A DNA stretch of 64,000 nt, from NCBI RefSeq assembly GCF_013618475.1, contig NZ_JABJVN010000009.1:161015-225014 (forward strand). Direction: 5' to 3'. Within the stretch, counting starts at the first letter, position 1. Every line of letters begins with the position of its first letter. The stretch comes from Saccharibacillus deserti (GTDB lineage Bacteria; Bacillota; Bacilli; Paenibacillales; Paenibacillaceae). A program made the position numbers and the translations under genes. The notes beneath the pieces are model-generated. The model saw only the letters and a program-made list of their open reading frames with translations. It ran no database searches and was not told where the DNA came from. Below are positions 42,602-53,181 of the stretch, one piece after another.

Positions 42602-43102
42602 ATGAACAGGATGGTGAAGAAACCGCACATGATAAAAAACAAGGATAAAAGAAACAAAAAGATCGGTCTGCTGCTGGGCCTCGGTCTCCTGCTGGCTGCG
42701 GAAGAAGCCGTCTTCGGATTCGGGTCTTTTGCGCTGCGGCCTCCTGCAATCCGGGCGGAAAAGGCAGCAGAAGCCGGATCCGATGAGAACGGAGAGGGTA
42801 TACCCGTTCTGTTGGAGCTGCATATCGATAATCGCAACCCTTTTCGGCAGATGAGAAACGTGCGCGCGGAACTGCTGCCCGGCGATCTGCAGGAAGATGC
42901 CGATTATACCGGAGAAGCGGTGCGGATCGATATCCCGGGCGGCGGCGAAGGTCGATACGGCTTGGCGCTCACTCTTGGGCGCAGCCGCTGCGAGCGTCTG
43001 CTTGCGGGAGAAGAAGAAGCCATCCTGAGGGTGACATGGGGGCATGCCCTGCACGAAGATCTGAAACTTGCGGACCTTCTGCAGCAGTCCCGGGAGATCT
43101 AG
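42602..43102 (+). CDS. Hypothetical membrane-anchored protein
   Basis: I do not recognise this 166-residue protein. It has a basic N-terminus (VKKPHMIKNKDKRNKK), one hydrophobic segment (about residues 20-45) that could be a signal anchor, and a soluble domain that would lie outside. The domain contains a beta-rich stretch (IPVLLELHIDNRNPFRQMRNVRAELLPGD). AGGAAG lies close before the ATG at 42602. A second ATG is three codons later. It diverges from the AAA ATPase gene and could belong to the same function, but that is speculation. Confidence 0.6.
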   Translation: MNRMVKKPHMIKNKDKRNKKIGLLLGLGLLLAAEEAVFGFGSFALRPPAIRAEKAAEAGSDENGEGIPVLLELHIDNRNPFRQMRNVRAELLPGDLQEDADYTGEAVRIDIPGGGEGRYGLALTLGRSRCERLLAGEEEAILRVTWGHALHEDLKLADLLQQSREI

Positions 43103-43328
43103 TTCCGGACGGTCCGGCGGGGAAGTCGATCATTTCGCTTAAGCTTATGAATAACGGTTTTCCTGCAGTTGTTTCCTTGAAATGGGCCTTTGGAAGCCGA
43201 ATAAGTGCTCTCGCGAAGTTATTCGGGAGAAGCGTTTGAGAAGCGTTGCATAAAGCGAAGAGGATGCGCTATTTTGTCTGCGTACACGGCCGTTTTGCCG
43301 AAACAAACGAAGAGGGTGTAACTTCGCC
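43103..43328. repeat. Intergenic stretch with GAATAAC/GTTATTC motifs
   Basis: No gene is visible here. Short motifs such as GAATAACGG (about 43149), GAATAAGTG (about 43199) and AGTTATTCGG (about 43218), and AAGCGTTTGAGAAGCGTTGC (about 43231), recall the motif clusters at 14737-14935 and 49040-49230. Confidence 0.35.
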
Positions 43329-43363
43329 AAAAAGGCTTTTCCCTTCAAGGGAAAAGCCTTTTT
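43329..43363. terminator. Bidirectional terminator before hemL end
   Basis: AAAAAGGCTTTTCCC (43329-43343) and GGGAAAAGCCTTTTT (43349-43363) form a perfect 15-bp stem with a 5-nt loop between convergent genes. Confidence 0.92.
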
Positions 43364-43440
43364 GAATGTCCGTATCTCAGCGCGGAAGCCGATGCCTGGT
43401 GCAGCTTCAAGCTTCCGCCCGATGCTGTCCGATCGCAAAA

Positions 43441-44748
<1,308 letters not shown>

Positions 44749-44807
44749 GATACACGATCCTTTCGATATGGAGGTTGCGGTACAGACGGTTTGAGCCGCT
44801 TCAAGGA

Positions 44808-44837
44808 AAAGAGCGCCTTTGTCGAAAGGCGCTCTTT
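44808..44837 (-). terminator. Terminator of the LCP-family gene
   Basis: AAAGAGCGCCTTT (44808-44820) pairs perfectly with AAAGGCGCTCTTT (44825-44837) around a GTCG loop, and T-rich sequence follows on the minus strand. Confidence 0.88.
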
Positions 44838-44895
44838 AAGCGTAACGAATTTTGCGGTTGACGTACAGGGACGATTTGGTTGCGTTTAGGCAGAT

Positions 44896-46020
44896 TTACT
44901 GCCGCGGACCGCCGCCTGCGACCAAAGCTTCGCTTTTGGCTGCCGATGGAGTCGGCACGGCCGAGACGGGGGCGCGCTCGGTTTCCGTTTCGCCAGCGGT
45001 TCCGTCTTCTTCCGCGGCCGGTTCGGATCCGCCGGGCGCTGCGGGCGTTTGTCCGGCTTGGGCCGAAGCGTCCAGCGTGTCCTGGATGAACCGCTTGAGC
45101 TTTTCTTCGCTGCTGACGGACAGTACGGCCGCACCGTCGACTCGTTCTTCAACCAGCAGGCTGGCCGGCGGAATCTGCTCGCTGCCGCCCATTTTGCTGT
45201 CGTAGGCGACGGTTGCCAATTTCCACATATCGCCGACGCTCAGATTGGTGTCGATATAGGGGCTGACCTGTTCGAGAATATTCGGCAGGTTCATAATCGA
45301 AGTCGAGGTCTTCAGCTTGTCGGCGATCGCCTGCAGGAATTCGCGCTGGCGCCCGGTGCGGCTGAAATCGGACAGCTGATCGTGCCGGAAGCGGACATAC
45401 TGCAGCGCCGTTGTTCCGTCGAGATGCTGCTGGCCTTCTTTGAGGTCGATATCGTACAGATGCTGATCGGCCGCGCTGACGTAATGCATGTCTTTTTCCA
45501 CATAAAAATCGACTCCGCCTACGGCATCCACCAGTTTGATGAAGCCCTGGAAGTCGGTATATACGTAATATTGGATCGGAATGCCGAGCAGGTCGGAAAC
45601 GGTCTGCATGGCGGTATTGGGCCCGTGGGTAATCGCGGCGTTGATCCGCTGCTTGCCATGGTTGGGAATGTCGGTGTAGGTGTCGCGCATAATGGAGAAC
45701 AGATTGATCGTTTTGTCGACGGGATCGATCGAAGCGACAATCATCGAGTCCGAACGGGGGATTTCTCCTTCGTCGACGCCCCGGGCATCCACGCCCATCA
45801 GCAGAATATTGACCGGTTCGCTGCCTTCCCACTTCGGAGGATCCTGCACGGTTGTCGTCTCGGTGACGGGAAGACTGCGGAACGGCGAACTTTCGCCTAC
45901 CTTTTGCAGACCCGATACCTGATTGTATAAGCTGGTGAAGTAGAAAGCCGCATAACCGCCCGCGGAGACCAAAATAATCGAAAGCACCCAGCTCAGGGTC
46001 CTCTTCTTTCTTTTCGACAT
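44896..46020 (-). CDS. LytR-CpsA-Psr family cell-wall ligase
   Basis: This 374-residue protein has a basic N-terminus and a single transmembrane helix (about residues 10-30). The extracellular LCP domain carries NILLMGVDARG (about 72), the arginine-rich phosphate site SDSMIVASIDP and FSIMRDTYTDIP, and DLKEGQQHLDGTTALQYVRFRHD (about 195-217). LCP enzymes attach teichoic acids or polysaccharides to peptidoglycan. The last 60 residues are a Pro/Ala/Glu-rich disordered tail. It is a single gene with its own terminator. AAAGGAAG precedes the ATG. Confidence 0.9.
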   Translation of the reverse strand: MSKRKKRTLSWVLSIILVSAGGYAAFYFTSLYNQVSGLQKVGESSPFRSLPVTETTTVQDPPKWEGSEPVNILLMGVDARGVDEGEIPRSDSMIVASIDPVDKTINLFSIMRDTYTDIPNHGKQRINAAITHGPNTAMQTVSDLLGIPIQYYVYTDFQGFIKLVDAVGGVDFYVEKDMHYVSAADQHLYDIDLKEGQQHLDGTTALQYVRFRHDQLSDFSRTGRQREFLQAIADKLKTSTSIMNLPNILEQVSPYIDTNLSVGDMWKLATVAYDSKMGGSEQIPPASLLVEERVDGAAVLSVSSEEKLKRFIQDTLDASAQAGQTPAAPGGSEPAAEEDGTAGETETERAPVSAVPTPSAAKSEALVAGGGPRQ

Positions 46021-46282
46021 TCGTTTTCTTCCTTTCGCTTTGGAGGGAGTACGCGAGAATACCGTTTGCCTTCGCGATATCCCTACATTATAATTTTTTT
46101 CGGAGCGTCAGGCAATTTGTCCGATTTTATTGTCTTCTGCGCATACGCAAAACCGCCGTCACGAAAGGCTTCCGGCGTCCTAACGCTGAATACCCCTTTC
46201 TTTTCGCGCTGAACCGTACGCAGGCGTTCCCTGTCAAAAAAGACGATCCGGACCCGATTCGGAATCAGAGAAAGGAACACAT
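46021..46282. other. Divergent intergenic region between LCP and ABC genes
   Basis: The region has no gene and no clear consensus promoter. Both genes must be transcribed from here. The right end contains AGAAAGGAAC, the ribosome binding site of the ABC ATPase gene. Confidence 0.35.
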
Positions 46283-47335
46283 ATGAACGCCATCGAAGTC
46301 GAACATCTGAACAAAACGTTCAAAGTCCAGAAGAACCGCGGAGGCCTCAAAGGCGCGCTGCAGGATCTGTTTTCCCGTCAATATAACGAGGTCGCGGCGG
46401 TCAACGATATTTCCTTCTCCATCCCCGCCGGCGAGATCTGCGGATACATCGGCGAGAACGGGGCGGGCAAGTCGACGACGATCAAGATGCTGACCGGCAT
46501 TCTCGTTCCGACTTCCGGCAAGCTCAACGTGGGCGGCTACGTGCCGCACGAAGAGCGCGAGAAGTTCGTCCGCAATATCGGCGTCGTGTTCGGCCAGCGC
46601 AGCCAGCTCTGGTGGGACATCGGCGTTATCGAATCGTTCGGTCTGCTGCGCAAAGTGTACGGCGTAGGCGAGAACGACTACAAAAAGCGGCTGGACGAAC
46701 TCGTCCAGCGCCTCGATCTGGGCGAACTGCTCAGCCGCCCCGTGCGCAAGCTCAGTCTCGGCCAGCGGATGCGCTGCGAGCTGGTGGCCGCGCTGCTGCA
46801 CAATCCGTCGATCGTCTTCCTGGACGAGCCGACGATCGGTCTCGACATTATCGTCAAGACGGAGATTCGCGAATTTCTCAAAGACATGAACCGGCAGCAC
46901 GGCACGACCATTCTGCTGACGACGCACGATCTGCAGGATATCGAAGCGCTCTGCTCGCGGGTCATCATGCTCGACGAAGGACGCATCATCTACGACGGCG
47001 GCCTCGATACGCTCAAGTCCCGTTGGGGACAGGGCACGCGCATCACGTTCCAGTTCGGCAACCACTGTCCGCTGCCGCGTCTGCAGGCGCTCACATCGGA
47101 GCTGAACGTCAGCTGGACCGCCGACAACGACCTGCACGCCGAAGTGCTGGTGCCGGGCGAGATGAGCGTATCCGATGTGCTGGCACGGGTTGTCGGCCAT
47201 GCGGATATCGCCATTACGGATATCAAGATCACGGAGACGACGACCGACGAGATCGTTCGCCAGATTTACCAGACCGGATCGGCGACCGTGCCGACATCGG
47301 CGGTATCGGAAGGCGGGCCTCATTCCCATGCTTAG
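46283..47335 (+). CDS. ABC-2 exporter ATPase
   Basis: This 350-residue ATPase has Walker A GENGAGKST (about residue 58), Q-loop region GVVFGQRSQLWWD (about 95), signature LSLGQRMRCELVAALL (about 155), Walker B SIVFLDEPTIGLD (about 173) and H-loop TTHDLQDIE. The C-terminal part (about 245-335) is the extra domain typical of this ATPase group. It forms a tight operon with two membrane proteins. The QRSQLWWD segment is a hallmark of the group found beside PF06182-type (ABC2_membrane_6) permeases. The substrate is unknown. Confidence 0.88.
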   Translation: MNAIEVEHLNKTFKVQKNRGGLKGALQDLFSRQYNEVAAVNDISFSIPAGEICGYIGENGAGKSTTIKMLTGILVPTSGKLNVGGYVPHEEREKFVRNIGVVFGQRSQLWWDIGVIESFGLLRKVYGVGENDYKKRLDELVQRLDLGELLSRPVRKLSLGQRMRCELVAALLHNPSIVFLDEPTIGLDIIVKTEIREFLKDMNRQHGTTILLTTHDLQDIEALCSRVIMLDEGRIIYDGGLDTLKSRWGQGTRITFQFGNHCPLPRLQALTSELNVSWTADNDLHAEVLVPGEMSVSDVLARVVGHADIAITDIKITETTTDEIVRQIYQTGSATVPTSAVSEGGPHSHA

Positions 47336-48122
47336 CGTGTATACCGACTTTATCCGGATCCGTTTTCTTACCATGCTGGCGTACCGCGTCAATTATTACT
47401 CCGGCATCCTGATCTACATGCTGAACATTGGCGTGTACTACTTCACCTGGCAGGCTATCTACGGGGACAAAGGCGAGATCGGCGGCTTCACGGCTTCCCA
47501 GATGACGACGTATATCGCCGTGTCCTGGATGGCGCGCGCGTTCTATTTCAACAACCTGGACCGCGAGATCGCGACCGATATCCGGGACGGCTCTATCGCG
47601 ATCCAATTCATCCGTCCCTACAATTATTTGTTTGTCAAAATGATGCAGGGCTTCGGCGAAGGTCTGTTCCGCTTCACGCTGTTCATGATTCCCGGGATGC
47701 TGCTTGCGCTGCTGCTGTTCCCGGTTCGCCTGCCGACCGACCCGCTCGCGTGGATCGGCTTCCTGGTCATGCTGTTCTTCAGTTTCCTGATCAACTCGCA
47801 GCTGAACATCCTGACCGGGCTGATGGCGTTTTTCGTGGAAAACAACGAAGGCATCATGCGGATGAAACGGGTCGTCGTCGACCTGTTCTCCGGACTCGTC
47901 ATCCCGATCAGTCTGTTCCCGGGCTGGCTCAGCTCGATCATGCAGTGGCTGCCTTTCCAGGCGATCACGTATCTGCCGGGTTCGGTCTTTACGGGACGCA
48001 CCAAAGGGACAGGCATTCTCGAAGTGTTCGGCATTCAGCTGATCTGGTTCTTCGCTCTGCTGATCCCGATCTTCTTCACGTGGCGGGCGGCGCGCAAGCG
48101 GCTGTTCGTGCAGGGGGGTTGA
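47328..48122 (+). CDS. ABC-2 family membrane subunit 1
   Basis: This 264-residue protein has about six hydrophobic segments and the arrangement of ABC2_membrane_6 proteins. It has RFLTMLAYRVNYYSGILIYM at the N-terminus, the amphipathic region LDREIATDIRDGSIAIQFIRPYNYLFVKM, and a late GFLVMLFFSFLINSQLNIL. The ATG at 47328 overlaps the end of the ATPase gene by 8 bp and follows GGAAGGCGGG. Together with the following gene it should form a heterodimeric pore. Confidence 0.85.
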   Translation: MLSVYTDFIRIRFLTMLAYRVNYYSGILIYMLNIGVYYFTWQAIYGDKGEIGGFTASQMTTYIAVSWMARAFYFNNLDREIATDIRDGSIAIQFIRPYNYLFVKMMQGFGEGLFRFTLFMIPGMLLALLLFPVRLPTDPLAWIGFLVMLFFSFLINSQLNILTGLMAFFVENNEGIMRMKRVVVDLFSGLVIPISLFPGWLSSIMQWLPFQAITYLPGSVFTGRTKGTGILEVFGIQLIWFFALLIPIFFTWRAARKRLFVQGG

Positions 48123-48126
48123 GCAT

Positions 48127-48912
48127 ATGTACTATATCGGATTGGTTGTCGAATATCTCAAGAATTATATGAAAACAAGGCTGACGTACCGCGCGGATTT
48201 CTGGGTCGAAGTCGTCTCGGATCTGCTGATGCAGGCGAGTAACCTGATCTTCATCTTCGTCGTCTTCGGGCATACGAATACGCTGGGCGGCTGGAGCGAG
48301 GCGGAAGTGGTGTTCGTATACGGATTCTTCATGGTGCCGTTCGGCTTGTTCAGCTGCTTCGTCAATCTGTGGAATTTCAGCGAACGTTATATTGTCAAAG
48401 GCGAGATGGACCGCATTCTGACCCGTCCCGCCCATAATCTGTTCCAGATTTTCCTGGAAAACATCGACCCGCCGGGTCTGATCGGTTCGCTGATCGGCTT
48501 GATTATCATGGTCATCAGCGGCGGCCAGCTTGGGATCGAACTGCTGTGGTGGCATATTCCGGTACTGATTCTGTTTGCGGTTAGCGCCACCTTGATCTAT
48601 ACCGGCATCTACATCACTCTGACGTCGCTGTCGTTCTACTCGGATTCGCCGACCGGCATTATCCCGCTTATGTACAACATCCAGAACTACGGCCGCTATC
48701 CGGTAACGATCTACAACCGTGCGATCCAGTTTCTGCTGACCTGGATTCTGCCGTTCGCGTTTGTCGGGATCTATCCGGCGTCGCTGTTCCTCGGAAGGAC
48801 GGAGATGACGCATATGGCCTGGCTGACGCCGGTCATGGCCGCGATCTTCCTGACGATCGGCCTGACAAGCTGGAACGTGGGCGTGAAAAAGTACCGCGGG
48901 GCAGGATCGTAG
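48127..48912 (+). CDS. ABC-2 family membrane subunit 2
   Basis: This 261-residue protein has about six transmembrane segments and is homologous in layout to the preceding subunit: LTYRADFWVEVVSDLLMQASNLIFIFVVF, then WNFSERYIVKGEMDRILTRPAHNLFQI. It starts 4 bp after the previous stop. The three genes form one exporter operon. After it comes a 510-bp gene-free region. Confidence 0.85.
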   Translation: MYYIGLVVEYLKNYMKTRLTYRADFWVEVVSDLLMQASNLIFIFVVFGHTNTLGGWSEAEVVFVYGFFMVPFGLFSCFVNLWNFSERYIVKGEMDRILTRPAHNLFQIFLENIDPPGLIGSLIGLIIMVISGGQLGIELLWWHIPVLILFAVSATLIYTGIYITLTSLSFYSDSPTGIIPLMYNIQNYGRYPVTIYNRAIQFLLTWILPFAFVGIYPASLFLGRTEMTHMAWLTPVMAAIFLTIGLTSWNVGVKKYRGAGS

Positions 48913-49423
48913 ACGGGGGAGACGAGCAGGCGCGTAGGCGCTCCGGGGGAAGAGAGGGAAGGGCAGAGGGCAAGAGCGAAGGGCAAAGAGCAAAAAGCGT
49001 GGGGGACGTCAGCGGGCATGGACTATGCCTGGACACCGATCGGTAACGAATCCTCGTATCGCTATTTGCCGGTCTTTCGCTCTTTTAATAATTTAACGAA
49101 TCGTCATATCCTTACCGACCGTTATTGAGCCGGTATGAGGCCGGTTTCGGTCAAATAGAGTGAGGACGATTCGTTAGAATGTGTAAAAGCGATCCGTTAG
49201 GCGATTAGCATGATCACGGTTCGTTAGAGTCGCTGCTTTGTAAAACTGCAGAAGGCACATGAAGGATAGAGAAGGGGTCGGCCGATTGGGCCGGCTCCTT
49301 TCTTGCGCGTCGGGTTGCTGGTAAGATGGGATTGAGCGCAGAAGCGTCACGCTGCACAACCTTAGCGTTAATCAGCCGAATCCGGCACCATCCCATTTTT
49401 TCAACCAAAGGAGCGATTCACTT
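48913..49423. repeat. Gene-free region with purine tract and TAACGAATC repeats
   Basis: The left part (about 48920-49010) is a purine-rich tract of GGGCAAAGAGC-like units. The right part repeats TAACGAATC motifs on both strands: 49043, 49094-49105 (TAACGAATCGTC), its complement at 49165-49176, and CGTTAG at about 49195 and 49223. The two 12-bp arms enclose another CCGACC...GGTTTCGGT stem, making a branched fold. It is probably a dispersed intergenic repeat. The bcp promoter must lie in the last 100 bp. Confidence 0.5.
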
Positions 49424-49894
49424 ATGATAGAGATCGGACAAATCGTACCGGAATTCAGCCTGCCCGCCGTCGGAAGCGAAGAAATCAAGCTCAGCGATTA
49501 TCGCGGCAAGAAGCTCGTGATTTACTTTTATCCCAAAGACATGACGCCGGGCTGCACGCAGCAGGCCTGCGATTTCCGCGATTCGGAAAGCTACTTTATG
49601 ACCAAGAACGCGGCCGTGATCGGGATCAGCGCGGACGACGTGAAATCGCACGAGAAGTTCGGCGCCAAATACGACCTGCCTTTCCCGCTGCTGTCGGATA
49701 CGGAGCACACGGTCAGCGAGGAGTTCGGCGTATGGCAGCTTAAGAAAAATTTCGGCAAAGAATATGAAGGCATCGTACGTTCGACATTCCTGTTGGATGA
49801 AGAAGGATGCTTGATTCGGGAATGGCGCAAAGTCAAAGTCGAGGGGCATGTGGAAGAAGTTTTGCAGGCGGTAGAAGAAGCATCGAAAGAATAG
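49424..49894 (+). CDS. bcp: Thioredoxin-dependent thiol peroxidase Bcp
   Basis: This 156-residue peroxiredoxin of the Bcp/PrxQ class reduces hydrogen and organic peroxides with thioredoxin. The peroxidatic Cys44 and resolving Cys49 are in PKDMTPGCTQQACDFRDS. The VIGISADDVKSHEKFGAKYDLPFPLLSD segment completes the fold. AAGGAGCG precedes the ATG. No terminator with GC-rich stem is seen; an AT-only hairpin follows the stop. Confidence 0.94.
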   Translation: MIEIGQIVPEFSLPAVGSEEIKLSDYRGKKLVIYFYPKDMTPGCTQQACDFRDSESYFMTKNAAVIGISADDVKSHEKFGAKYDLPFPLLSDTEHTVSEEFGVWQLKKNFGKEYEGIVRSTFLLDEEGCLIREWRKVKVEGHVEEVLQAVEEASKE

Positions 49895-50323
49895 AAATAT
49901 TAAAAAAGATTTATTATTTTTTAACGAGTCTTAGAAGCTGGATTTTTTTCTTGTTTTCTTCTGTAATTCATAGCCGGTTTGTCGCATTTTCAGTCGATTT
50001 GATGAAAATAGCTAAAAAGCGTTTGAGAAAAATCGGAAAAACGTTTAAATTTATGTTAGGAAATGAAAAACAATTTGGTTTTCAACGTCGGAGCGCAGAA
50101 CGGGAGGGAACTGACGATGAAGCCGGGCGCCAGGGGACCCATATTCGAGACGAATACGGAAAGGCGTCCACTAAAAAAAGGAACAGCCGTGCCGTACAGG
50201 TGAACGGACTACGGCTTGAAGCACAGGGGGTGTTTCAAGCTTGCAGATCCGTGTCGTACACAATCCGACCGCCGGCGGGGGCCGGCGCAGGATCAGGTTA
50301 TTTTGGGGAGAGGGGAATTTGTT
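49895..50323. other. AT-rich leader region with hairpins and a possible 28-codon peptide
   Basis: After bcp the sequence is unusually AT-rich (to about 50080). A 28-residue reading frame at 50117-50203, starting MKPGARGPIFETN, has GGGAGG upstream. It is followed by the hairpin CTTGAAGCAC-aGGGG-GTGTTTCAAG (50215-50239) and GCCGGC repeats near 50275. This could be a regulated leader of the small gene at 50324, but nothing proves it. Confidence 0.3.
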
Positions 50324-50560
50324 ATGCAAATCATTCCGGCTTGGGTGAAAGTGGACCATAATTTGTACAATGCGAAACTTCGGGGGATTTACAAAAACGT
50401 ACGGGAGAACGACATTACCGCGGCCTGCGAACAGGCCAAGCGTCTGTACATGGACCTGCTTGAAGACATGGAGATTCGGGGGATCGAATCTCCGGAACAG
50501 GCTCCCGCATCGTCCGAACGTCTGGAGCACGACTGCCAGACGGCAGGAGTCGGCATCTGA
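50324..50560 (+). CDS. Small hypothetical protein
   Basis: I cannot assign this 78-residue protein. It is mainly helical, with a conserved-looking core (AWVKVDHNLYNAKLRGIYKNVRENDITAACEQAKRLYMDLLEDMEI) and a disordered Ser/Glu-rich end. GGGGAGAGGGG lies 9 nt before the ATG, a very strong ribosome binding site. A terminator follows the stop. The long structured leader upstream hints at regulation. Confidence 0.7.
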   Translation: MQIIPAWVKVDHNLYNAKLRGIYKNVRENDITAACEQAKRLYMDLLEDMEIRGIESPEQAPASSERLEHDCQTAGVGI

Positions 50561-50584
50561 TCAGCGCCTGCCGCCGACATCAAG

Positions 50585-50620
50585 AAGACTCCCGGGTCGA
50601 TTCGACCGGGAGTCTTTTTT
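50585..50620. terminator. Terminator between the small gene and dedA
   Basis: AAGACTCCCGG (50585-50595) pairs with CCGGGAGTCTT (50606-50616), followed by T's. Confidence 0.88.
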
Positions 50621-50636
50621 GCGTACGGCTGTCCGC

Positions 50637-51449
50637 TTAAGGCAGCCGCGACTTGGAGCGCGATTTCAGTTTTAGGACTATCACGGCCGGGAAACGTCCC
50701 GGACGAAGCCGGACGATATGCAGACGTTTCAGCCTCAGCCGGTCATGCGCCGCCCGAAGGGAAACCCGACGTTCGGCAGCCGAAGACCGGGAGGATTGCT
50801 GCTCGGAGCGGCGGCGTCCGCGCTTGAAATAACGGGGCAGTGCGGTAAGAATCGACGCGGTCAGCGCCCGGTATTTGACGATCAGGAAGACGCACAGCAG
50901 AAGAAAAGCCGCGGCGATAATCCAGACGGCATAATGCTCGGCCAATTTGAACGCGACCGACCACTGGGGCCCGAAGATTTTGCCGAGACCGAGGAAGAGC
51001 AGGGTCCAGAACAAGGCTCCGGTGTAGGCATAGACGGCGAACTTTTTGAAAGAAATATTCAGGATGCCCGCCAGATAGCCGGTAAAATGCCGGACGCCGG
51101 GAATAAAGTAGCCGAAGAAGATCAGAACCGGTCCGTATTTGGAGAAGAAGGTCTGCGTCTTGATCAGTTTGCTTTCTTTGAAGAACCAGCCGCCGAAGCG
51201 GCGCAGAAACGGCAGTCCCGCTTTTTGGCCGATAAAATACGTTATGGTCATGCCGATGGTCGTGCCCAGAAAGGCGACGAGCAGCAGCAGATCGAACCGC
51301 AAAGATCCTTTGTAGGATAAGTAACCGGCATAAGCCATAGTCGTTTCCCCCGGAAACGGCAGAGCGATGAATTCCAGAAACAGGCCCAGGAACATGACCA
51401 GGTACCCGTACTGCTCGAACAGCTGCTGAACCATTTTGAAAATTTCCAT
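50637..51449 (-). CDS. DedA-family membrane protein with basic C-terminal extension
   Basis: This 270-residue protein has a typical DedA/VTT domain over residues 1-200. The motifs are FLEFIALPFPGETTMAYAGYLS, LGTTIGMTITYFIGQKAG and the FGYFIPGVRHFTGYLAGI signature. DedA proteins act in polyprenyl-phosphate and phospholipid flipping and in membrane potential. The last 65 residues (RGRRRSEQQSSRSSAAERRVSLR onward) are extremely Arg/Lys-rich and are not part of the usual family length. They may be a DNA- or membrane-binding tail or a read-through of a lost stop. The start has GGAGCTC upstream. Confidence 0.85.
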   Translation of the reverse strand: MEIFKMVQQLFEQYGYLVMFLGLFLEFIALPFPGETTMAYAGYLSYKGSLRFDLLLLVAFLGTTIGMTITYFIGQKAGLPFLRRFGGWFFKESKLIKTQTFFSKYGPVLIFFGYFIPGVRHFTGYLAGILNISFKKFAVYAYTGALFWTLLFLGLGKIFGPQWSVAFKLAEHYAVWIIAAAFLLLCVFLIVKYRALTASILTALPRYFKRGRRRSEQQSSRSSAAERRVSLRAAHDRLRLKRLHIVRLRPGRFPAVIVLKLKSRSKSRLP

Positions 51450-51585
51450 ATGTCTTCGAGCTCCTTTGAACGACGAATGCTGCGGACGTTTTCCTTGATT
51501 TTACGATATTTGGGACAGAAAAATCCATCTTCGCTCCGCAAAGCCAGCCGACCGGGGCAATAAGCGGGTTCATCGCCTTTTTTTC

Positions 51586-51614
51586 TTGCGGTATGTGGGG
51601 GGCATCGGTATAAT
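51586..51614 (+). promoter_or_regulatory. Promoter of guaA
   Basis: TATAAT (51609-51614) is preceded, with 17 bp spacing, by TTGCGG (51586-51591). The short leader (about 25 nt) excludes a riboswitch. Confidence 0.6.
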
Positions 51615-51642
51615 TAGCGACAGTAATTAAGGGAGGCGTGAC

Positions 51643-53181
51643 ATGAATAAACCGAACGAACTCATTGTCGTACTGGACTTTGGGGGACAATACAACCAAC
51701 TGATTGCCAGAAGAATTCGTGATTTGGGCGTATTCAGCGAGCTAATGCCGTACAATACCCCGGTTGAACGCCTGCGTGAATTGAATCCGGCGGGCATCGT
51801 CTTCTCCGGAGGCCCGCTCAGCGTATATGAAGAAGGAGCTCCTCACGTCGATCCGGCTATTTACGAACTCGGCCTGCCGATTTTCGGCATCTGCTACGGC
51901 ATGCAGCTGATGGCGCAGCAGCTCGGCGGCAAAGTCGAACGCGCGGGCAAACGCGAATACGGCAAAGCCGACGTCGAATTCCTGCATAACAGCGTCCTGA
52001 CCAAGGGCCTCGATGCCAAGCAGACCGTCTGGATGAGCCACGGCGACCATGTCGTGACGCTGCCGGAAGGCTTCGTGCTGGAAGCGGGCACGGAATCGGC
52101 GCCGATCGCGGCGATGAGCCACAAAGAACGCAATCTGCACGCGGTGCAGTTCCACCCGGAAGTACGCCACTCCGTCTACGGCAACGAGATGATCAAGAAC
52201 TTCCTGTACGAAGTGTGCAAATGCAGCGGCGAGTGGACGATGGAATCGTTCATCGAAGACGCGATTCAGGATATCCGCAACAAAGTCGGCGATCGCAAAG
52301 TGCTGTGCGCGCTGAGCGGCGGCGTCGATTCGTCCGTCGTGGCGATGCTGATCCACCGTGCGATCGGCGATCAGCTGACGTGCATGTTCATCGACCACGG
52401 TCTGCTGCGCAAAGGCGAAGCGGAAAGCGTCATGGAGACGTTCGTCGGCAAATTCGATATCCACGTGGTCAAGATCGACGCGCAGGAGCGTTTCCTGAGC
52501 AAGCTCGCGGGCGTCGAAGATCCGGAGCAAAAGCGTAAAATCATCGGCAACGAATTCATCTACTGCTTCGACGAAGAATCGGCCAAGCTGGGCGATTTCG
52601 ACTTCCTGGCACAGGGTACGCTGTATACGGACATCGTGGAGAGCGGAACGGCGACGGCGCAGACGATCAAGTCGCACCATAACGTCGGCGGCCTGCCGGC
52701 GGACATGAAGTTCAGCCTGATCGAACCGCTGAACACGCTGTTCAAGGACGAAGTGCGCAAAGTCGGCGAAGAGCTCGGCATGCCGCATGCGATCGTCTGG
52801 CGCCAGCCTTTCCCGGGTCCGGGTCTCGCGATCCGCGTACTGGGCGAAGTGACGGAAGAGAAACTGACGATCGTGCGCGATTCGGACCTGATCCTGCGCG
52901 AAGAGATCGCCAAAGCGGGTCTCGAAAGCGAGATCTGGCAGTACTTCACGGCGCTGCCGAACATGAAGAGCGTCGGCGTTATGGGCGACGCGCGTACGTA
53001 TTCGTACACCGTCGGCATCCGCGCGGTGACTTCGATCGACGGAATGACCGCCGACTGGGCGCGTATCCCGTGGGACGTCCTGGAGAAAATTTCGGTCCGC
53101 ATCGTCAACGAAGTGGATAACGTCAACCGCATCGTGTACGACGTAACGTCGAAACCGCCTTCCACGATCGAGTGGGAATAG
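51643..53181 (+). CDS. guaA: GMP synthase (glutamine-hydrolysing)
   Basis: This 512-residue two-domain enzyme converts XMP to GMP with glutamine and ATP. The class I amidotransferase domain has the nucleophile Cys in [17 protein letters not shown] (about residue 87) and His/Glu in [10 protein letters not shown]. The synthetase domain has the PP-loop [13 protein letters not shown] (about 226), and the C-terminal dimerisation domain ends in the conserved [16 protein letters not shown] precedes the ATG. It is a single gene with a short leader and a terminator overlapping a convergent degraded gene. Confidence 0.97.
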   Translation: MNKPNELIVVLDFGGQYNQLIARRIRDLGVFSELMPYNTPVERLRELNPAGIVFSGGPLSVYEEGAPHVDPAIYELGLPIFGICYGMQLMAQQLGGKVERAGKREYGKADVEFLHNSVLTKGLDAKQTVWMSHGDHVVTLPEGFVLEAGTESAPIAAMSHKERNLHAVQFHPEVRHSVYGNEMIKNFLYEVCKCSGEWTMESFIEDAIQDIRNKVGDRKVLCALSGGVDSSVVAMLIHRAIGDQLTCMFIDHGLLRKGEAESVMETFVGKFDIHVVKIDAQERFLSKLAGVEDPEQKRKIIGNEFIYCFDEESAKLGDFDFLAQGTLYTDIVESGTATAQTIKSHHNVGGLPADMKFSLIEPLNTLFKDEVRKVGEELGMPHAIVWRQPFPGPGLAIRVLGEVTEEKLTIVRDSDLILREEIAKAGLESEIWQYFTALPNMKSVGVMGDARTYSYTVGIRAVTSIDGMTADWARIPWDVLEKISVRIVNEVDNVNRIVYDVTSKPPSTIEWE

